Origin: DASZGI01 sp035938995
Lineage (GTDB): Bacteria > Actinomycetota > Actinomycetes > Streptomycetales > Catenulisporaceae
NCBI RefSeq assembly: GCF_035938995.1
Contig: NZ_DASZGI010000408.1
Span: 1-10,157 of the forward strand
Reading direction: 5' to 3'
Length of the DNA: 10,157 nt
Part shown: piece after piece, positions 6,739-10,157 of the stretch
Numbering within the stretch: the first letter of the stretch is position 1
How the letters are laid out: each line of letters opens with the position of its first letter
The notes under the pieces: generated by a model
Told to the model about the DNA's origin: nothing
What the model saw: the letters and a program-made list of their open reading frames with translations, nothing else
Database searches by the model: none
Translations under genes and position numbers: made by a program

Positions 6739-7874
6739 GCGGGTTCCTTCCTCCTCGCCTGGGCGCGGTCGCCGGCGAGGTACGGCGCGGCCGCGCCCAG
6801 CAGCCGCGATTCCGGATAGCGCGGGACGTCCACGGTCCAGCTGCCCACCGCCATCTCGGCAGTGATGCCCGGTCCGAACCCCGCGACCAGGCCGGTGGCG
6901 CCGGGCGCCATCGCGCCCTCCTCGAACAGCCTGCGCAGCGCGTCGAGCACGACCGCGCTGGCGATGTTGCCGTACTCGGTCAGGGTCGCCCAGCTGTGCC
7001 GGAACATCTTGATGTCGACGTCGAGGAACTTGCTCAGGTCGTTGAGAATCCGCGGGCCGCCGGCGTGCACGATGTAGAAGTCGAGACTCCTGACGTCCCA
7101 GCCGTGGTCCGTGGCAAGCTCGCGCAGCACCGGCGCCAGCGGCTCCATCGTGCCGGGCACGCGGCGGTCCAACTGGAAGTGGAAGCCGGTGGCGCGCACC
7201 GCGTAGGAGATCCACTGCTCGGTGTTCGGGATCAGGTACGAGGCGTTGCGCTCCAGCGCCATGCCGGTGCCGCCGCTGCCCCGCACCACGGCGGCCGCCA
7301 CCGCGTCGCCGAACAGCCCGTCCGACAGCAGCGATCCTACGCCGTCGTCCTCGGGCTGGTAGCACAGCGAGCACAGCTCGCAGGAGACGATCAGGACGTT
7401 GGATCCGGGGTAGGCCGTGCAGAAGTCGTGGGCCCGGTTGATCGCCGCGCCGCCCGCCGCGCAGCCGAGCTGCGCGATGGGCACCTGGCGGGTGTTGGAC
7501 CGCATTCCCATGGTGTTGATGAGCCACGCGGTCAGCGACGGCATCAGAAAGCCGGTACACGAGACGTAGATGATCGCGTCGATGTCCCGAGCCGCGACGC
7601 CGGCGTTCGCCAGGGCTTGCTCGACGACCTCGGGACACCGCCTCTTGGATTCGGCCTCGTAGACGCGGTTGCGTTCCTCGAAGCCCGGATGGCGCAGTGT
7701 CTGCTCGATCGGCTGGACGATGTGCCTCTCGCGGACGCCGGTGTTCCGGATCAGCCGAAGCGTCAGCGGCAGCTGCGACTTGCCCGCGTGCGCCTTCCTG
7801 GCGAACTCAAGGGTCTGCTCCAGCGTGATGAGGTATTCCGGCACGTTCACCGCAGGCTTGCACAGAATCGGCAT
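6735..7874 (-). CDS. rppA: RppA-type type III polyketide synthase, 1,3,6,8-tetrahydroxynaphthalene synthase
   Basis: Starting at ATG 7874 (AGGAGGT 10 bases upstream) this is a 379-residue thiolase-fold synthase. The catalytic triad falls at C138 (QLGCAAGG), H270 (IVHAGGPRI) and N303 (EYGNIAS). The second cysteine C106 (YVSCTGF) and Y224 (WISY) are also present. These numbers coincide with those published for Streptomyces THN synthases, which supports both the start and the assignment. The enzyme uses malonyl-CoA as both starter and extender (five units) and cyclises the pentaketide to THN, precursor of flaviolin, perylenequinone melanin and prenylated naphthoquinones. An upstream in-frame extension to 8009 is rejected. 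The gene has 156 bases of leader containing a dyad and a promoter-like element, and is coupled to the cupin by a 4-base overlap. No P450 of the CYP158 type, which accompanies rppA in melanin loci, is visible in this window. Confidence 0.95.
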   Translation of the reverse strand: MPILCKPAVNVPEYLITLEQTLEFARKAHAGKSQLPLTLRLIRNTGVRERHIVQPIEQTLRHPGFEERNRVYEAESKRRCPEVVEQALANAGVAARDIDAIIYVSCTGFLMPSLTAWLINTMGMRSNTRQVPIAQLGCAAGGAAINRAHDFCTAYPGSNVLIVSCELCSLCYQPEDDGVGSLLSDGLFGDAVAAAVVRGSGGTGMALERNASYLIPNTEQWISYAVRATGFHFQLDRRVPGTMEPLAPVLRELATDHGWDVRSLDFYIVHAGGPRILNDLSKFLDVDIKMFRHSWATLTEYGNIASAVVLDALRRLFEEGAMAPGATGLVAGFGPGITAEMAVGSWTVDVPRYPESRLLGAAAPYLAGDRAQARRKEPA

Positions 7875-7976
7875 GTCCGCCCCTACCTCCTGCCTCGTAA
7901 GTCGCCCGGCACTCTCACCGGCGCAGATCGCCGCACGGGAGGAAGTCTTCGATGTCGGCGGCCCGCACAGCCGACT

Positions 7977-8004
7977 GTTATCAGATGGCTTATATAAGTT
8001 CCAA
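7977..8004 (-). promoter_or_regulatory. rppA: Candidate promoter for the rppA-cupin-fni unit
   Basis: On the minus strand TTGGAA (complement of 7999-8004) and GATAAC (complement of 7977-7982) are 16 bases apart, each matching four of six positions of the TTGACA/TATAAT consensus. The patch is conspicuously AT-rich for this DNA and would give a leader of about 95 bases. It lies largely inside the dyad at 7984-8010. Confidence 0.35.
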
Positions 8005-8010
8005 GCCATC
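7984..8010. promoter_or_regulatory. 27-bp dyad, likely operator upstream of rppA
   Basis: Perfect 8-bp arms, GATGGCTT at 7984-7991 and AAGCCATC at 8003-8010, flank an 11-base AT-rich spacer. A second palindrome, CTTATATAAG (7989-7998), overlaps the left arm. Size and placement over the candidate promoter suit a dimeric repressor such as a TetR-family protein. It lies 20 bases past the ligase stop, so a terminator for that gene is the alternative, although it has no U-tract and the arms are only half G/C. Confidence 0.5.
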
Positions 8011-8030
8011 CCCGGCCGGCCTGCCGCGGC

Positions 8031-9614
8031 TCATATCCGCCCGGTCGACCTCTCCGCCAGCCGGCGGGACAGCTCGATGCGCTGCACCTTCATCGTGGCG
8101 GTGCGCGGGATCTCCGCCCACGGCAGGTGAACCGGGTCGGCCAGCCGCGGGAAAGCGGCGGCGGCCGCGCGCCATCGCGCCGGATCCAGCCGCCGGTCCT
8201 CGAGCGTGCAGACCACCGGGATCGGCTCGCCGTCCGGACCGGTCACCACGATCAGTTCGGTGAGCTCGGCCAGCTTGGACATCATGACGTCCTCGATCTC
8301 GAGGTTGCTGCGCACTCCGGGGATCAAGTCCACCTCGCGGTCGAGCATGTGCAGGCAGCCCAGGCGGGTGCGGTAGCCGACGTCCCCGGTCCGCCGCCAT
8401 CCGTCGTGCATGCCGGACTCGAACAGGTCCTGCTGCCCGAAGTAGGTCTTCGCGACGCCTTCCCACGCGACCTCGATGTGACCGGGGTCGCGCGGTGACG
8501 GCCGCTTGCCGTCGCGGCTGACCACGCGAGCCCGCGCGCAGCCCGGCAGTGCCCAGCCGACGCAGCGCCCGTTCGTCCGGGACGAAGAGCGGCGGAAGTA
8601 CGGCCGGCCCACCGCCCCGCCGACCTCGCTCTGCCCGTAGATCTGGAAGAACAGCGCGCCGCGCCGGTCAGACGAGTGGATCAGGCGGCTGATCGTCCGG
8701 GGGTGGATCGCGTCGAAGGTGCTGCTGAAGTACTTCACCGAGGCGAAGGGTCGGCGCGGATCATCGGCGAGCCCCTCCCATTCCATCAGCAGATTGGGCA
8801 GCGCCTCGATCAGCCCCGGCCGGTGCTGGAGGAAGAACTCGGCGACCTGCTCGGGATCGGACTGCCTCACCAGGTACATCGGCAGCGCCTTGATGAGGCA
8901 CAGCGCCAGCGCCGCGAAGGTCCGCGAGTGGACGAACGGGATGGCGATCGCGACGCTCTCCTTCCTGCGCATCAGTGCCAGCAGGAAGAGCTGGGGCCGC
9001 AGCCGCACGCGCATGGTGCGTGGCGTGTGCACGACGAGCTTGGGTATCCCGGTGGTGCCGGAGGTGTGGGTGATCAGCGCCGGCTCGTCCGTCCCCAGGT
9101 AAACCGGCCGGGCGGGCGGCGAACCGGCCAGTTCGGGCAGCGCGACCACCCCGGGAGCGGGACCGGTCACGCTGAACACCAGCCCGGTGAGGTTCTTGAG
9201 CGGCACGTCGGCCAGGACGTCGAGCTTCGGCCCGTCGGTGATCAGGTGCGGCCGGTCCAGGCGGCCGAGCAGCGTGCCGACGGTCTCGCCGCTCAGCATG
9301 GGAGACAGGGTCACGGGAACCGCGCCGATGCGCGCGACCGCCATGGTGAGCATCGAGGCGTCGAAGTTGGCGGTCTTGTAGATCGCGACGCGCTCCCGGG
9401 ACCGGACGCCGGCCGCCGAGAGCCGGCCCGCCAGATCGTCCACGTGGACGGCGAGTTCGGCCACCGTCAGACGCCGACCCGCCTCGGGCAGGATGTCAAG
9501 GTCATGGTCGAGGGTGAGCGCTGTCGAACCGTGCGCGGCCGCCGCCTCCTGCGCCATCGCGCCGAGATACAGACCCTGTTTCCGCAGCGGACCGCGGTTC
9601 GCCAAGTCCGTCAT
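8031..9614 (-). CDS. AMP-forming acyl-CoA synthetase/ligase
   Basis: A 527-residue class I adenylate-forming enzyme that activates a carboxylic acid as acyl-AMP, usually then forming a CoA thioester. Motifs in order are the P-loop TSGTTGIPK (184-192), YGQSE (326-330), WRRTGD (406-411), the hinge-region LDREVDLIPGVRSNLEIE (424-441) and the C-terminal PRTATMKV with catalytic lysine K509. Two positions differ from the usual pattern: the glycine before the hinge arginine is Asp (D425), and the glycine before K509 is Met. The substrate is not predictable. The ATG at 9614 has AAGGGA about 10 bases upstream. A GTG at 9680, with GGGAG 7 bases upstream, would add 22 residues and is a real alternative. 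The GTG at 9761 has no ribosome site. The gene lies 248 bases after the methyltransferase and 156 before rppA, all in one direction, and may activate an acyl group that decorates the polyketide or forms an amide. Confidence 0.9.
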   Translation of the reverse strand: MTDLANRGPLRKQGLYLGAMAQEAAAAHGSTALTLDHDLDILPEAGRRLTVAELAVHVDDLAGRLSAAGVRSRERVAIYKTANFDASMLTMAVARIGAVPVTLSPMLSGETVGTLLGRLDRPHLITDGPKLDVLADVPLKNLTGLVFSVTGPAPGVVALPELAGSPPARPVYLGTDEPALITHTSGTTGIPKLVVHTPRTMRVRLRPQLFLLALMRRKESVAIAIPFVHSRTFAALALCLIKALPMYLVRQSDPEQVAEFFLQHRPGLIEALPNLLMEWEGLADDPRRPFASVKYFSSTFDAIHPRTISRLIHSSDRRGALFFQIYGQSEVGGAVGRPYFRRSSSRTNGRCVGWALPGCARARVVSRDGKRPSPRDPGHIEVAWEGVAKTYFGQQDLFESGMHDGWRRTGDVGYRTRLGCLHMLDREVDLIPGVRSNLEIEDVMMSKLAELTELIVVTGPDGEPIPVVCTLEDRRLDPARWRAAAAAFPRLADPVHLPWAEIPRTATMKVQRIELSRRLAERSTGRI

Positions 9615-9830
9615 CCAAACCAGTTCCCTTCCAGTGTTCTGAGCCGCGTGCTCGAGGACCTTTCCGGATACGCCGTCCACTGCGACGCTCCCGCCACCCT
9701 CGGGGCAAGCTCTCGGCGGAACCCCTATCGCTGTCGCCCTGCCGCTTGTGCTTTCTCCCACTGCACAGCGCTAGCGTCGGCCATCAGACTCGGCCGGGAC
9801 TACTCGGCGGCTTGATACCAGCTAGGTGAC

Positions 9831-9849
9831 GTTCCGTCAGGTGCGGAAC
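9831..9849 (-). terminator. Hairpin downstream of the methyltransferase gene
   Basis: GTTCCG (9831-9836) pairs with CGGAAC (9844-9849) around 7 bases. GAC and GTC extend the stem outward past one bulged C (9850). It starts 13 bases after the methyltransferase stop on the minus strand. A competing 5-bp stem, TGACG/CGTCA with a 3-base loop (9827-9839), overlaps it. Confidence 0.4.
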
Positions 9850-9862
9850 CGTCCGCGAGTGG

Positions 9863-10157
9863 TCAGATGCGGTCTGCGGCGATCAGTAGGTATTGGAAGC
9901 TGCCGCTGCGGTACGCGGTGAGGAAGGTTTCTTCGATGCCGGTGGTCAGCGGGGAGCGGGCGCGCAGCTGCCAGTACGGGATGGTCGCTTCGGTCAGGTC
10001 CACCACCGCGACGGGCACCAGGCGGTGGGCGGCCATCTCGCGGAAGTACGCGCTGCGCGGGTGGATGTCGCAGATGTAGTGCGCGTTGATCTCGCTGACC
10101 GCCCGGGACGGCAGTCCGTAGGCGTCGTTGTAGCACCCGGTGATGGTCACGTACCGG
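9863..10157 (-). CDS. C-terminal part of a geranyl-diphosphate 2-C-methyltransferase-like enzyme (5' part beyond window)
   Basis: The last 97 residues of a SAM-dependent methyltransferase are in the window, open to its right edge. They read RYVTITGCYN, then GLPSRAVSEINAHYICDIH, YFREMAAHRLVPVAVVDL, IPYWQLRA, TGIEETFLTAYRSGSFQY and the ending LLIAADRI. This follows, segment by segment, the C-terminus of Streptomyces geranyl-diphosphate 2-C-methyltransferase as I know it (VTITGCWN, INAHF, RLVPHTIVDL, PYWELRA, TGIEKAF, GSFQYVLIAADRV). That enzyme methylates C2 of GPP to make 2-methyl-GPP for 2-methylisoborneol. Relatives methylate IPP (longestin-type pathways) or an indole prenyl chain (TleD), so the exact prenyl substrate is open. 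The SAM-binding motifs lie outside the window. There is no 2-methylisoborneol synthase adjoining on the visible side. Its direction matches the ligase, rppA, cupin and fni genes. Confidence 0.85.
   Translation of the reverse strand, partial: RYVTITGCYNDAYGLPSRAVSEINAHYICDIHPRSAYFREMAAHRLVPVAVVDLTEATIPYWQLRARSPLTTGIEETFLTAYRSGSFQYLLIAADRI

Noticed and set aside
6739..7638. N-terminal extension of the cupin gene to 7638
   Set aside because: This part of the frame is an out-of-frame shadow of rppA. Real cupin sequence begins at the GTG at 6738 that overlaps the rppA stop.
7875..8009. 45-residue N-terminal extension of RppA
   Set aside because: It has no ribosome site, runs through the AT-rich dyad, and would break the residue numbering that otherwise coincides with characterised THN synthases. 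A good AGGAGGT precedes the ATG at 7874.
9769..9776. CGCTAGCG palindrome upstream of the ligase
   Set aside because: Only 8 bp, with no flanking symmetry or promoter elements; expected by chance in GC-rich DNA.
8676..9815. 379-residue plus-strand open frame opposite the ligase
   Set aside because: Antisense shadow with Arg/Gly/Gln/His-rich sequence. The minus strand carries the full set of adenylate-forming motifs.

Overview
This window is high-GC DNA with actinomycete-style coding: strong third-position G/C bias, GTG as well as ATG starts, GGAGG-type ribosome sites, and hairpin terminators without U-tracts. The RppA-type tetrahydroxynaphthalene synthase and the terpenoid C-methyltransferase homologue fit Streptomyces or a related filamentous actinomycete. 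Nothing seen fixes the genus.

Layout. (1) Positions 3-2891, plus strand: a large exported beta-helix protein with an IPT/TIG module and discoidin modules, probably a carbohydrate-active enzyme. A perfect hairpin ends it. (2) About 2933-3458, plus strand: two adjoining gene relics, an antibiotic-biosynthesis-monooxygenase (ABM) fragment followed in another frame by the C-terminal half of a flavin reductase, which keeps its own terminator. (3) 3614-4753, plus strand: an intact DegT/DnrJ/EryC1-type PLP aminotransferase, converging on (4) a tiny minus-strand YceI relic at 4827-4997. (5) 5072-10157, minus strand: a biosynthetic block. In transcription order it holds the C-terminal end of a geranyl-diphosphate 2-C-methyltransferase-like protein (cut by the window edge), an AMP-forming acyl-CoA ligase, an RppA-like type III polyketide synthase, a cupin that overlaps it by 4 bases, and a type 2 isopentenyl-diphosphate isomerase.

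How the genes may work together. RppA homologues condense five malonyl-CoA into 1,3,6,8-tetrahydroxynaphthalene (THN). Cupin monooxygenases of the MomA type oxidise THN to the quinone flaviolin. The isomerase balances IPP and DMAPP for prenyl donor supply, and the methyltransferase homologue would add a methyl group to a prenyl diphosphate. Together they suggest a naphthoquinone-terpenoid (meroterpenoid) pathway with an unusual C-methylated, non-multiple-of-five prenyl group. The aminotransferase could act on the naphthoquinone, as proposed for furaquinocin-type pathways, or on a sugar. No prenyltransferase lies inside the window, so the coupling step is inferred.

The non-coding gaps are all under 300 bases. 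The 7875-8030 gap holds a dyad and a candidate promoter before rppA. The 6170-6213 gap holds a 9-bp direct repeat before fni. The 9615-9862 gap holds a hairpin after the methyltransferase gene and otherwise nothing I can support. The 3459-3613 gap holds the arm of a terminator and the aminotransferase ribosome site. No tRNA, rRNA, CRISPR array or insertion sequence was recognised.
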